Source of the DNA: Holophaga sp.
Lineage (GTDB): Bacteria; Acidobacteriota; Holophagae; Holophagales; Holophagaceae
Reading direction: 5' to 3'
Assembly (NCBI GenBank): GCA_016715205.1
Contig: JADKBC010000008.1
Location: 124,001 to 188,000 of the forward strand
DNA length: 64,000 bases
Part shown: positions 53,741-63,359 of the stretch, piece after piece
Layout: each line of letters starts with the position of its first letter
Position numbering within the stretch: the stretch's first letter is position 1
The notes under the pieces: generated by a model
What the model saw: the letters and a program-made list of their open reading frames with translations, nothing else
What the model was told of the DNA's origin: nothing
Database searches by the model: none
Made by a program: the position numbers and the translations under genes

Positions 53741-56511
53741 ATGGCTCGAAGTAAAAGCTTCACTGGATTCAGTGCGCTCATGCTTGTGCTCGCGGCGGCA
53801 CCTGCGGCGCTCATGGCACAGACCAGCACGACTTCGGCCCTGACGGGGTTGGTGCGGGATGCCAATGGCCAACCCTTCGCGGGCGCCACGGTGCGCATTT
53901 CCTCGCCCGCGATGATCGGTGGCGAAAAGGTGATGAAGACTGCTGCGAACGGCAGCTACCGCTTCCCCGTGTTGCCTCCAGGGCGCTACAAGATCGTGGT
54001 GGAGGCGCCCGGCATGCCCACCCAGACGGGCAGCGAAACCCTCGAATTGGGCCGAACCTCTGCGGTGAACTGGAAACTTCAGAAAGTGGCTTCAGCCACG
54101 GTGGAAGTTTCAGAAACCACGAATTCGCTCGACCCTGCTCCCACGGGCCTGGGCAAATCCTTTTCGTTGGAAGAACTCGACAATCTGCCCTACAAGCGGG
54201 ATCTCAGCTCCATCGCCGACCTAACGCCGGGCGTGAACGGTGGCGTGGCCTGGGGCGGTGATCGCCGCAACGCCAACGCCTACATGATGGATGGCATGAA
54301 CGTGGGCGACCCTGGGCTGGGCACGCCGTGGATCTATGCCAACCCTGAATGGTTCTCCGAGGTACAAGTGGGCGGCATCGGCGCACCTGCGGAGTACGGT
54401 GGTTTCACGGGTGGCTTTATCAACGCCATCCTGAAGCGGGGCGGCAACAAGACCGAAGGCGCCTTCAACGGCTACTACAGCACTTCCAACTGGCAGGCGA
54501 AGACGAGCAATCGTGATCCGCGCAACGATCGAAGCGATCCACCTCCAGCCCATAGTTCGGATCTGTCGTTGAGTGTGGGTGGACCCATCATCAAGGACAA
54601 GCTCTGGTACTTTGTCTCTGCCGAACAGATCGTGGATCAGCAGACACCCATTGGCGCGCCCGTGCCGGTGGAGTTGACCAACCCAAGGTACCTTTTGAAG
54701 TTCACCTGGCAGGTAAGCCATTCAGGGACGCTGGAAGCCTTCGCGGAATACGACAGCGTAATGCGCGAACACCGGGGCATCGATAACGAGACCGCAGTGA
54801 GGCCTCACGCAAACAGGTGGGCCCCAACCATAGTTATGGCCTGACCTGGACCCAACTGCTGGGCCCGGGGGCCGTGTTCACTGCCAGGGCCACAGGTTTC
54901 AGTGGTCGGGACGACTACCGCGCGTATGTGGGGGAAACCCCATCTGTCTACATCGATGGTGGGTTCAATCCCAACGACCCCATGAGCTCCAACGGGCTCA
55001 TCTACCAATTCCGCAATGCCTACACGGTGGAAAGCAACTACAAGTCCAGGGCCAGCCTCTCGGCCACGCTGGATCTCTTCAAGACCGGCCTTTTCAGTGC
55101 CAGTGACTCCCATGCCTTCCGCATGGGCATTGAACGAGAGCAATCCGGGGATGAGGAAGGCTCCCGCTTCCCAGGCGGCATCAGCTACAACGGCTACTCC
55201 GATGCCGGCGAGATCTTCACAGATTTCGTTCAGTTGGGTGGTGGCTACGATATTCGCGCCTGGATGGATCGGACGGCGGCCTTTGTGCAGGACACCTGGA
55301 CCCTCAACAACCGCCTCATTCTTCGCCCCGGTCTTCGCTTTGAACAGTTCAAGGGCCGTGGCTACGGTTCCTCCAAATCCGTTTGGAGCACCACCACCCT
55401 GGCGCCGCGGTTCGGGTTCACCTTCGCCCTCACCGAAGGGCAGCGAAGTCTGATCAAAGGCAGTTGGGGCCGGTACTTTGATGGCCTGACGGTGGCGTTC
55501 TTTGATCGTGCCATTCCTGGTGCCTACAAGGTGGAAACCCGCCATTACTGGGGTGCAGGCGACCCCTTCACGCTGAACAATCCTGAGGCGATTGGTTACG
55601 ATCCAGACCCATACACTTCCTTGAATGACATCAGCACCCTCGACCCCAATGTCAAACACCCCTACGTGGATGAGGCCACCCTTTCCTACGAACAGCGGAT
55701 TGGTGATCTCTGGTCCTTAACGTTCACCGGCGTTCATCGCCAATCGAAGAATCTGCTTGTCCGGTACAACCGCGCCCTGTTGGAAGACACCGATCCAGCC
55801 AATGCATTGAATGCCTACAACCCCATCAGTGGCACCGTGGTGCATCTTTTTAACGCCTTGAATGATGCCCAGGATTACTACATCACCAACAGCTCTGCCG
55901 CCAAGCGCGCCTACCAGGCGCTCAGTGTGAGTGCGGACCGTCGCTTTGCGGACCACTGGACCTTATTCACCAGCTACACGCACGCCCTTCGCCACGGCAA
56001 CCTCAATCGATCGAATGGCTATGACGATGCCTTCGTGAATCCCAATAGCCAAATCAATTTTGATGGTCGCCTCCCTGGCTACAATGATGATGAATTCAAG
56101 GCTCGCTTCTCCTACGAGCTGCCCTGGAAAATGCGTGTGAGTGGCAGCTTCACTTACCTCTCCGGGGAACGGTGGACACCCACCATCAGCACCTTCAGGG
56201 ATAACAATGGCTCCCGTTGGAATATCCTGGCCGAGCCCCGTGGCACCGAAAAATATCCCGCCCGCCGCCTACTCGATTTGCGGGTGAGCCAGATGATTGT
56301 GAAGAACAAGCAGGTCAGCGCCGAGGCTTTCCTGGATGTGTTCAATGCCCTGAATTCGGGTTCAGCACTCAGCTGGAATACTCGGCGGAACGATATTCGA
56401 ACGGATGTTGCTACAGACCCCGGCGCCAATGATGTCTACAGCGATTATCAAAAGCCCACCAGCGTTGAACCCCCGCGCAACCTGCGGTTGGGTGTGAGGA
56501 TCACCTTCTAG
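53741..56511 (+). pseudogene. Oar-like TonB-dependent receptor, one-base frameshift near 54800
   Basis: ATG 53741 follows AGGAGG by 4 bases. The first frame (to 54844) has a signal peptide (to LMAQ), a carboxypeptidase-regulatory-like domain (about 22-110) and a TonB plug (YMMDGMNVGDPG, VQVGGIGAPAEYGG). The beta-barrel continues in another frame to 56511 and ends LRLGVRITF, the usual aromatic end. Adding one G in GTGAGGCC near 54799 would join them as TAVEASRKQVGPN. Together the parts give a normal receptor of about 920 residues, so the gene is either recently broken or misread by one base. Oar-like receptors import large substrates in Acidobacteria; the downstream genes suggest cyanophycin or its peptides. 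Confidence 0.85.
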
Positions 56512-56606
56512 TCTTGACTGCACTTTCAACCCGGTCGGCATGGGTGGGCCGGAACCCTCTGGTCCATCCATTTTTCTTCCAACCCTTGTCCCTAGAAAGC
56601 ACACCC

Positions 56607-57461
56607 ATGTTCAGGCAATTCCTGTTTCCGCTGCTCGCCGTGTTGACCCTTGCTGCTGCAGGTCCGGAGCCCAGCAAGGCACCTAACCCGCCCAAGGGCA
56701 CCTTGGTGATCGTGGGTGGCGGCGGCATGCCGCAGGAAATTCTGGATGCCTTTTTGGCAGCTTGTGGGGGCAAGGGCGGGCGTGTGGGCATCGTGCCCAC
56801 CTCCACCATCGATCCGGTGGGGGCGCTGAAGGAATGGAAAAAGGATTTGGAAAAGGCGGGCCTCACCATGGTGCCGCTGGATGTTCGCAAGCGCGAGGAG
56901 GCTTCCGCTCCGGCCATGCTCGAGGCGGCGAAGCAGTGCACGGGGTTCTGGTTCTCGGGGGGGGACCAGAACCGTGTGGGGGACAAGATCGTCGGCACGC
57001 CCCTGCAGAAAATCATTCTCGAACGTTATGCCGCAGGGGCGGGCATTGGCGGCACCAGCGCGGGCGCGGCGATCATGTCACCCATCATGCTCACGGGCGA
57101 TGATCGAAACGGCAAAGAGTCCCTGACCGAAGTGGGCAAGGGCGCCTATCGCACCCGGGAAGGCATGGGCTTTCTGCCCAGCCACTGCATCGTGGATCAG
57201 CACTTCCTGCGCCGCAACCGGCAGAACCGGTTGTTCAGCGTGATGATGGATCACCCCGAGGGTTTGGGTCTGGGTATCGACGAAGCCACCGCCCTGGTGG
57301 TGAAGGATGGCAAGGCCACGGTACTGGGATTGCATGGGGTCATGGTGTTCGATCCGCTCGGCATGGCGCTGGATACCGTGGATGGTTTTCAGAGCATGCA
57401 GATCCACCTGCTACGCCGAGGACAGAGCTTGGATCTGACCACCCGCAAGGTGGTGAAGTGA
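56607..57461 (+). CDS. Secreted cyanophycinase (S51 peptidase)
   Basis: 284 residues from ATG 56607, with a signal peptide (to about AAAG at residue 19). The core shows the cyanophycinase pattern: VIVGGGG (34-40), FWFSGGDQNR (114-123), the nucleophile S151 in GIGGTSAGAA, and DQHFLRRNRQNRL (197-209) with H199. Cyanophycinase cuts cyanophycin to beta-Asp-Arg dipeptides. The signal peptide indicates export, as in CphE-type extracellular enzymes. It starts 95 bases after the TonB receptor and overlaps the M14 gene by four bases (GTGA). Confidence 0.88.
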   Translation: MFRQFLFPLLAVLTLAAAGPEPSKAPNPPKGTLVIVGGGGMPQEILDAFLAACGGKGGRVGIVPTSTIDPVGALKEWKKDLEKAGLTMVPLDVRKREEASAPAMLEAAKQCTGFWFSGGDQNRVGDKIVGTPLQKIILERYAAGAGIGGTSAGAAIMSPIMLTGDDRNGKESLTEVGKGAYRTREGMGFLPSHCIVDQHFLRRNRQNRLFSVMMDHPEGLGLGIDEATALVVKDGKATVLGLHGVMVFDPLGMALDTVDGFQSMQIHLLRRGQSLDLTTRKVVK

Positions 57462-58975
57462 GCGGCTGGCAAGCAATCCGCCGTGTGTCCCTCTCGCTGC
57501 TCATGGGCGGAGCGCTCTTCGCTTCAGGGCCCGCAGATATGCGATTCCCGGCAGATCATCGCCAGTTGAAGACGACACTTTCCTTCGAGGACATGACGGC
57601 GCTCCTGAAGTCCGCAGAAAAGCCAGGCTTGATCACCGTGAGCGAAGAGGGTCGCAGTGCTGGGGGGCGGCCCATTTTTCTGGTGCGCCTGAACCGAGGT
57701 GGCGCGAAGGCTCGCTGCAGGGTGTTTTTCTACGCCCAGCAGCATGGCAACGAAGTCTCCGGCAAGGATGCGCTGCTGTATATGGTCCGCAGCATTGCCG
57801 AACATCCTGAGCGCTTGCCCGAGGATGTGGATCTCTACCTGATGCCCATGGTCAACCCCGACGGGGCCGTGGCCAATCAGCGTCGGAATGATGCCAAGGC
57901 CGATCTCAATCGCGATCATCTGCTGCAATCGCAGCCCGAGATCCAGGCCTTCTATCGCGTGGCCCGGCGGGTGCTGCCCCATTTGGCAGCGGATTGCCAC
58001 GAGTTCACCCGCGATGGCGAAGACTATGTGCGCATTGGCGAAGACCATGTGCGCCGCGCCTGGGAACGCTGGCCCATCATTACGCTGGACGCCTGCAACC
58101 ATCCGCTGATTCCAGCGAGTCTCAAGATTGAAGGGCTGCGAGTGGTGGAGACCGCCGCTCCCGTATTGGCGAAGGCGGGCCATCCCTATGCCCGCTACAC
58201 CGTGGGAGGGCCAGCCCCGGAAGAAGAAATCCGCCCCTCCACGCCGGAAGTGGATGATGGCCGCAACGGATTGGGTAGTCACGGCGCGGTATCCTTCATC
58301 ATCGAGGCCGGGGTGCGGCGCAGCGCCAAGGATCCCCAGGCCGACTTGGGCATCCGGGTGGATGCGTATCTCACGCTGTTTCAGCACCTGCTGGGCACTC
58401 CGGAAAGCCGGGCCCGCATTTTTGAATTATCGGAGAAGGCTCGCCGCGAACCCTTGCCGCCTTTCATTGCCACCAACACTTTCTGGGGCAATGTGGATGG
58501 CAAGGTGGGTCTCGTGAAGATGTCCGACCCCGCCTCGGGGCAGGTTCTGGAGATCCCCACGGCGAACCTCATGCTGGATCTGGTGGTGAAATCCAGCGTG
58601 CCGACACCCAAGGCGTACGTGATCGAGGCACGGGCCGCCAAAATTTTCCGCCCTTTGCTGGAGCATCACGGACTGGTGTTCAGAGAGCTTGCTGCCGCTG
58701 AACGCCTCAAGGCCGAACGGTGTCGCCTTGTGCGGTGGGAAGCGCCCTACGATGAGTTGTATCAGCGTTACGAAAACCGGACCATCGTGGCCCGGGACGC
58801 GGCGGTGGAACGTGAATTCCCAGCGGGAACCTTGGTCGTTGCCTTGGATCAGCCCTTGGCTCGCCGCGCCATCCAGGTGCTGGAACCCTGCCTGCTCTAC
58901 GGCCTCTATAGCTATGCCGAATTCCGTGCTCTGGCATTGCCAGATGGCGCCTTGCCCGTTCAACGGCTGCCCTAG
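57458..58975 (+). CDS. Secreted M14-family zinc metallopeptidase, CphZ-like candidate
   Basis: 505 residues from a GTG that overlaps the cyanophycinase stop. A signal peptide (to about ASG at 24) precedes an M14 carboxypeptidase fold: zinc ligands H96, E99 (QQHGNEVSG) and H181 (ADCHEF), substrate loop NPDG (133-136), LNRDH, and catalytic E283 (FIIEAGV). A C-terminal domain of about 170 residues is not recognisable. M14 enzymes that hydrolyse cyanophycin dipeptides (CphZ) have, as I recall, been described, and the gene's coupling to the cyanophycinase points that way. A general M14 peptidase is the alternative. Confidence 0.82.
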   Translation: MSGWQAIRRVSLSLLMGGALFASGPADMRFPADHRQLKTTLSFEDMTALLKSAEKPGLITVSEEGRSAGGRPIFLVRLNRGGAKARCRVFFYAQQHGNEVSGKDALLYMVRSIAEHPERLPEDVDLYLMPMVNPDGAVANQRRNDAKADLNRDHLLQSQPEIQAFYRVARRVLPHLAADCHEFTRDGEDYVRIGEDHVRRAWERWPIITLDACNHPLIPASLKIEGLRVVETAAPVLAKAGHPYARYTVGGPAPEEEIRPSTPEVDDGRNGLGSHGAVSFIIEAGVRRSAKDPQADLGIRVDAYLTLFQHLLGTPESRARIFELSEKARREPLPPFIATNTFWGNVDGKVGLVKMSDPASGQVLEIPTANLMLDLVVKSSVPTPKAYVIEARAAKIFRPLLEHHGLVFRELAAAERLKAERCRLVRWEAPYDELYQRYENRTIVARDAAVEREFPAGTLVVALDQPLARRAIQVLEPCLLYGLYSYAEFRALALPDGALPVQRLP

Positions 58976-59002
58976 ATCGCCCATCCCACACCTGGAGTCT
59001 TC

Positions 59003-60166
59003 ATGTTGCTGATCAAGAACGCCGAGGTTCTCACGCCCACGCCAGGCGGTCGTTGCGACATCCTTATCGGCGGTGGGCAAATCCTGCGGATGGAGGCGGA
59101 TATCCGCATTCCCCGCAAGTATTGCGAAGTCATCGATGCGCGCAATCTGGTGGTAGTGCCCGGATTCATCGATGCCCATGTGCACATGATGGGCGGTGGT
59201 GGTGAGGGCGGATTTGCCACGCGCACCCCGGATCTGCAGCTCACCGATGCCATTCGTGGGGGCATCACCACGGTGGTTGGCTGCCTGGGAACCGATGGCT
59301 ACACGCGCAGCATGCCCGCTCTGCTGGCCAAGGCCAAGGGGTTGGAGGAAGAGGGCATCAGCACGTACCTCTATTCAGGTTCCTATGGCGTGCCGGTGCG
59401 CACGTTGTTCAGCACCATCGAAGAGGATCTGCTCTTCATCGACAAAGTGATTGGCACCGGCGAAGTGGCCATTTCGGATCATCGGTCCAGCCAGCCCACC
59501 TTCGAGGCCCTGGCGCAGCTCGCGGGCACCGCCCGGCGTGGGGGCATGTTGTCAGGCAAGGCTGGCATCGTGAATCTGCATCTGGGAGATGGCATCCGCG
59601 GGCTGGAAATTTTGCGGCGCATCCTGAAGGAAACCGAGATTCCCGCCTCCCAATTTCTGCCCACCCACATCAACCGCAATCCCCACCTTTTCGAAGAAGG
59701 CATCGCCTACGCCAAGTCCGGCGGCTTTGTGGATTTCACGACCTCCACCGTGCAGGCCTACTTGGATGATGGCGAAGTGCCCTGCGGCGTGGCCCTGCGT
59801 CGGATGCTGGAAGCGGGTGTGGATCCTGGTCACATCACTTTCACGTCCGATGGCCAGGGCAGCCTGCCCGATTTTGATGATCGCGGCCGTCTGCGAGGCA
59901 TTTCCGTGGGGCGGGTTACCACCCTGTTCGCCGCCGTGCGGGACGCGGTGCTACAGGAAAAGGTGCCCCTCGAAACAGCTCTGAGGGTGATCACGTCGAA
60001 TCCTGCCCATATCCTGAAGCTCCGCAGCAAGGGGAACCTGGCCGTGGGCCTGGATGCGGATGTGGTGCTGCTCGACCCCAAGAACCTGGAGATCCATACC
60101 GTGATCGCCAAAGGTCGCACCCTGATGAAGGCCCGGAAACCGCTCGCCAAGGGCATTTTTGAATAA
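59003..60166 (+). CDS. iadA: IadA, isoaspartyl (beta-aspartyl) dipeptidase
   Basis: 387 residues of the amidohydrolase (M38) fold, as E. coli IadA (390). Metal-binding HVH is at 59-61 (GFIDAHVH), then ISDHRSSQPT, PTHINRNPHLF and the TSDGQGSLP aspartate segment. It hydrolyses beta-Asp-X dipeptides in the cytoplasm; IadA-type enzymes can complete cyanophycin breakdown by splitting beta-Asp-Arg. No signal peptide. GGAG lies 5 bases before the ATG, 27 bases after the M14 gene, and the transporter gene starts 22 bases later, so all are one operon. Confidence 0.95.
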   Translation: MLLIKNAEVLTPTPGGRCDILIGGGQILRMEADIRIPRKYCEVIDARNLVVVPGFIDAHVHMMGGGGEGGFATRTPDLQLTDAIRGGITTVVGCLGTDGYTRSMPALLAKAKGLEEEGISTYLYSGSYGVPVRTLFSTIEEDLLFIDKVIGTGEVAISDHRSSQPTFEALAQLAGTARRGGMLSGKAGIVNLHLGDGIRGLEILRRILKETEIPASQFLPTHINRNPHLFEEGIAYAKSGGFVDFTTSTVQAYLDDGEVPCGVALRRMLEAGVDPGHITFTSDGQGSLPDFDDRGRLRGISVGRVTTLFAAVRDAVLQEKVPLETALRVITSNPAHILKLRSKGNLAVGLDADVVLLDPKNLEIHTVIAKGRTLMKARKPLAKGIFE

Positions 60167-60188
60167 ACTGACGAAAGAGGATACGCAG

Positions 60189-61622
60189 ATGAAGACAAGC
60201 TTTCGTGAGTGGGCGAAGTCCCTCAAGATGCCTCATACCCTCGTCATCGTGGGCGCCCTGGTGGCCCTGGTGCTCGTGGTTTCCTGGATCATTCCCTCGG
60301 GCGAATTCCTGCGGGTGGCCAAGCTCCTGCCCGATGGCAAATCCGTGATGGTGCCGGTGTCGGGTAGCTACCACGTCATTCCCAAGCACTACCTGGGGCC
60401 CCAAACTTTCCTGCTGGCGCCCATCAAGGGCTTTCTTGATGGTGGAACCCTCATTGCCTTCCTGCTCATCATTGGTGGCAGCTTTTGCGTGTTCCAGGAA
60501 ACCGGGGCGGTGGAATTCGGCATCAAGCGTCTGGTGCGGGTCATCGGCCGGAAACCCGCCCTGGAGTGGCTATTCATCCCCGTCCTGATGATTGTGTTTT
60601 CCCTGGCCGGGGCCATTTTCGGCATGGCCGAGGAACTGATTCCCTTCGTTGCGATCTTCATCCCCATGTCGCGCGCGTTGGGTTATGACTCCCTGACGGG
60701 CATGGCGATTCCCTTCCTGGGCGCGGCTTCGGGCTTTGCCTGCGCCTTCTTCAATCCCTTCACCGTGGGCGTGGCCCAAGGAATCGCCGGGGTCCCTGTT
60801 TATTCCGGCCTGGCCTATCGCATCGCGGCCTGGGTGGTGGTGATGACGGTGGTGATCACCTATGTGATGGTCTATGCCCAGAAAGTGAAAAAGAACCCCG
60901 ACCTCAGCCCCGTGCGGGATATCGATCTGCAGCGTGAATCCATCGAGCACCACCCCGATGAAAATGAACGGTGGGATGTTCGCCACATTCTGGCGCTGTC
61001 TACCTTTGGCGCCGCCATGGGCCTGCTGATTTTTGGTGTCTTGAAATACCAGTGGTACATGGATGCCATCGCCGCCCTCTTTCTGGCCATGGGTATCGTG
61101 ATCGGCCTCATGAGCCGCATGGATCTCAGCACCATTGCGCGGCATTTCGTGACCGGTGCGAAGGATATGGTGGGCGTGGTGTTCATCGTGGCCTGCGCCC
61201 GGGCCCTGCTGGTGATCGCCAACGATGCCAAGATCATGGACACGATCCTGTTCTATGGCTCCAACGTGATTCAGGTACTGCCCAAGGGCATCACTGCCCA
61301 GGTGATGTTCCTGGTGCAGTGCGTCATCAACTTCTTCATCCATTCCGGCACGGCCCAAGCCGCACTCACCATGCCGATCATGGCGCCCTTGTCCGATCTG
61401 GTTGGCATTACGCGCCAGACCTGTGTGTACAGCTTTGAACTCTGCGAGATCGTGAATCCCATTCTGCCCACCAGCGCGGTGGCCATGGGCGTACTGGGCG
61501 CTGCCAAGATTCCCTGGGAACGCTGGGCCAAGTGGTTTTTGCCGCTGATGCTCATCCTGGTGGTGCTGGCCTGCCTGCTGCTGATCCCGCCCACGTTGAT
61601 TTTCCACTGGGGACCGATCTGA
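60189..61622 (+). CDS. yfcC: YfcC-family transporter (putative basic amino acid/C4-dicarboxylate carrier)
   Basis: 477 residues from ATG 60189, after AGAGGA. About 12 membrane segments are visible, starting TLVIVGALVALVLVVSWIIPSGE, with the family's periplasmic loop and the GMAEELIPFVAIFIPM segment (quoted in part: GMAEELIPFVAIF). YfcC proteins are annotated as possible basic-amino-acid antiporters but are poorly characterised. Beside IadA and cyanophycinase it could carry arginine, aspartate or the beta-Asp-Arg dipeptide. It is the last gene of the operon. Confidence 0.85.
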   Translation: MKTSFREWAKSLKMPHTLVIVGALVALVLVVSWIIPSGEFLRVAKLLPDGKSVMVPVSGSYHVIPKHYLGPQTFLLAPIKGFLDGGTLIAFLLIIGGSFCVFQETGAVEFGIKRLVRVIGRKPALEWLFIPVLMIVFSLAGAIFGMAEELIPFVAIFIPMSRALGYDSLTGMAIPFLGAASGFACAFFNPFTVGVAQGIAGVPVYSGLAYRIAAWVVVMTVVITYVMVYAQKVKKNPDLSPVRDIDLQRESIEHHPDENERWDVRHILALSTFGAAMGLLIFGVLKYQWYMDAIAALFLAMGIVIGLMSRMDLSTIARHFVTGAKDMVGVVFIVACARALLVIANDAKIMDTILFYGSNVIQVLPKGITAQVMFLVQCVINFFIHSGTAQAALTMPIMAPLSDLVGITRQTCVYSFELCEIVNPILPTSAVAMGVLGAAKIPWERWAKWFLPLMLILVVLACLLLIPPTLIFHWGPI

Positions 61623-61670
61623 ACGATTTCGTGCTCGGCACCTGGGTAGCAATAAGGATGCAGTTCTTTT

Positions 61671-61752
61671 GAACCACGGAGGGCGCAGAGGGAAGGATGA
61701 GATCTCGTAATTCGATTCTTTCCTCGGCGGAACGCTGCACCCCCTGTGGTTT
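61671..61752. repeat. Dispersed repeat element, degenerate copy B
   Basis: GAACCACGGAGGGCGCAGAG (61671-61690) resembles the left arm of copy A at 53401, and CCCCTGTGGTTT (61741-61752) resembles the right arm. It lies in the 181-base gap between the YfcC and M28 genes. Confidence 0.5.
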
Positions 61753-61803
61753 ATCTGCGCGTTGCATTCCCAACCGCAAGGCACCAATTGAAAGCAGAAC
61801 GCC

Positions 61804-63354
61804 ATGAAATTCCTCCAACTTTTTGCTGCGTTCTGTATTGGTTGGGTTGGTTTCGCCGCGCCGCCGGGCCTTGGGGATTTCGTTAGCACGGGTGTCCCAG
61901 CATCACTCCCGCCCGCACTTGCCAAGAGCCTTGGAGCCATTCAGACCAAGCGGTTGGCCAGCCATATCGCTTTCCTGGCGGATCCTCGCCGGGAAGGGCG
62001 GGGCCTGGGCAGCCGCGGCCTGGAGGCCACTGGACGCTATGTGGTTGGCCACCTTCAGAAGGCAGGCCTGCCGGCGCTCGGGCCTTCCTATTTTCAGGTG
62101 GTTCCCTTGCGGCAAGTCAGCGAGCTCGGCGGTGAACTCAGGATCGAGACCTCTAAGACCTCGGTGACTTGGAAACATGGTGTCTCCTGCCTGTTGCCGG
62201 AGCTGGAGCCCCAGGTGATTGCAGCTCCGGTGGTGTTTGCCGGGTACGGCATTCGGGAGACCTCGCTGGGCCATGATGACTTTCGAGATCTGGATGTGAA
62301 AGGCAAGGTGGTCCTGGTGCAGGGTGGGCTGCCACCCGGCGCCCAATGGCAGCGCCCAGAATTCGTGGCCAAGTACACCAGTGCGAAGTTCCTGGACCGC
62401 TTTGCGGCCCGGGTGGAGTTGCTGGATCAGCTTGGGGCCAAGGCTGTGATTGGCCTCGATGATGATCTGGAAGCGCAGGTGGCCAGCCTGAAGGGCGAGC
62501 CTTTTTTTCGCCCGGAAGCAGGTGCCCCCATCACTGATGAACCGCCCCTGATCCGCGTATCTTCGGCTTTGGCGAAAAACCTTTTAACGGATGGCAAGCT
62601 TGCCGGAGCCGTGGCGACCCTTCGTACCTCCGGAAAGGTCAGTAATTCTGGCAGCCGCAACGTTCTGGCTGTGCTGAGAGGGGCGGACCCAAAGGTGAAT
62701 CACGAGGCAATTCTCCTTGGCGCCCACATGGATCATCTGGGCATGCGCGGCGGTGTGCTGCACCCCGGGGCTGATGACAACGCTTCTGGGGTGGCGGCGC
62801 TGCTGGAAATCGCCCGGACCTTCGCCGCGCAGCCCACGCGACCACGGCGCACGGTGATCTTCGCGTTCTGGACTGGCGAAGAGGATGGCAAGTTTGGTTC
62901 TGGCCACTACGTGCGCCATCCCCGGTGGCCCCTGGCAAAGACCACGGCCTATCTCAACCTCGATATGATCGGGCACCCCTGGACGGCAGAAGAGATTCGC
63001 AAGCTGGTGATGGAAGCCGATTCTGAGAAAGGTGGAGCTTTTCTCGCGAACCTCGCGCCCGGGCACTTTGCGGAACCGGGCCTGGCCGACTGGGCACCGG
63101 AGCTGGCGCCCATCCTGGTACGGGCGGGGCAATGCACCGGCATGGCGCTGCACCTGGATCGCACCGATGGGCGCAGCGGCGGCAGTGATTACCGTGATTT
63201 CGCCCGGGCGCGGGTGCCCTTCGTGCGCTTCTTCGGCAACTACTTTCCCGAGTACCACCAACCCGGAGATACTGCCACGAGTCTGGACTCCGCGCAGGTG
63301 CAGAGAATGGCCAGGCTGGCCTTTGCCACGGCGTGGTTGTTGGCGGAGAAGTAA
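61804..63354 (+). CDS. Secreted M28-family zinc aminopeptidase
   Basis: 516 residues with a signal peptide (to about GFAA at 19). A PA-like domain (about 110-260) is followed by the M28 catalytic set: GAHMDHLG, HPGADDNASG, FWTGEEDGKFGSGHY, LNLDMIG and YHQPGDT. It would release N-terminal amino acids from peptides in the periplasm or outside. The gap and the repeat element before it suggest a separate transcript from the cyanophycin-type operon, although peptide use is a shared theme. Confidence 0.9.
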   Translation: MKFLQLFAAFCIGWVGFAAPPGLGDFVSTGVPASLPPALAKSLGAIQTKRLASHIAFLADPRREGRGLGSRGLEATGRYVVGHLQKAGLPALGPSYFQVVPLRQVSELGGELRIETSKTSVTWKHGVSCLLPELEPQVIAAPVVFAGYGIRETSLGHDDFRDLDVKGKVVLVQGGLPPGAQWQRPEFVAKYTSAKFLDRFAARVELLDQLGAKAVIGLDDDLEAQVASLKGEPFFRPEAGAPITDEPPLIRVSSALAKNLLTDGKLAGAVATLRTSGKVSNSGSRNVLAVLRGADPKVNHEAILLGAHMDHLGMRGGVLHPGADDNASGVAALLEIARTFAAQPTRPRRTVIFAFWTGEEDGKFGSGHYVRHPRWPLAKTTAYLNLDMIGHPWTAEEIRKLVMEADSEKGGAFLANLAPGHFAEPGLADWAPELAPILVRAGQCTGMALHLDRTDGRSGGSDYRDFARARVPFVRFFGNYFPEYHQPGDTATSLDSAQVQRMARLAFATAWLLAEK

Positions 63355-63359
63355 TTCGT

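Noticed and set aside
60570..61940. Long minus-strand frame opposite the YfcC gene (456 codons)
   Set aside because: His-rich mirror frame of a membrane protein; no start signal and no homology I recognise.
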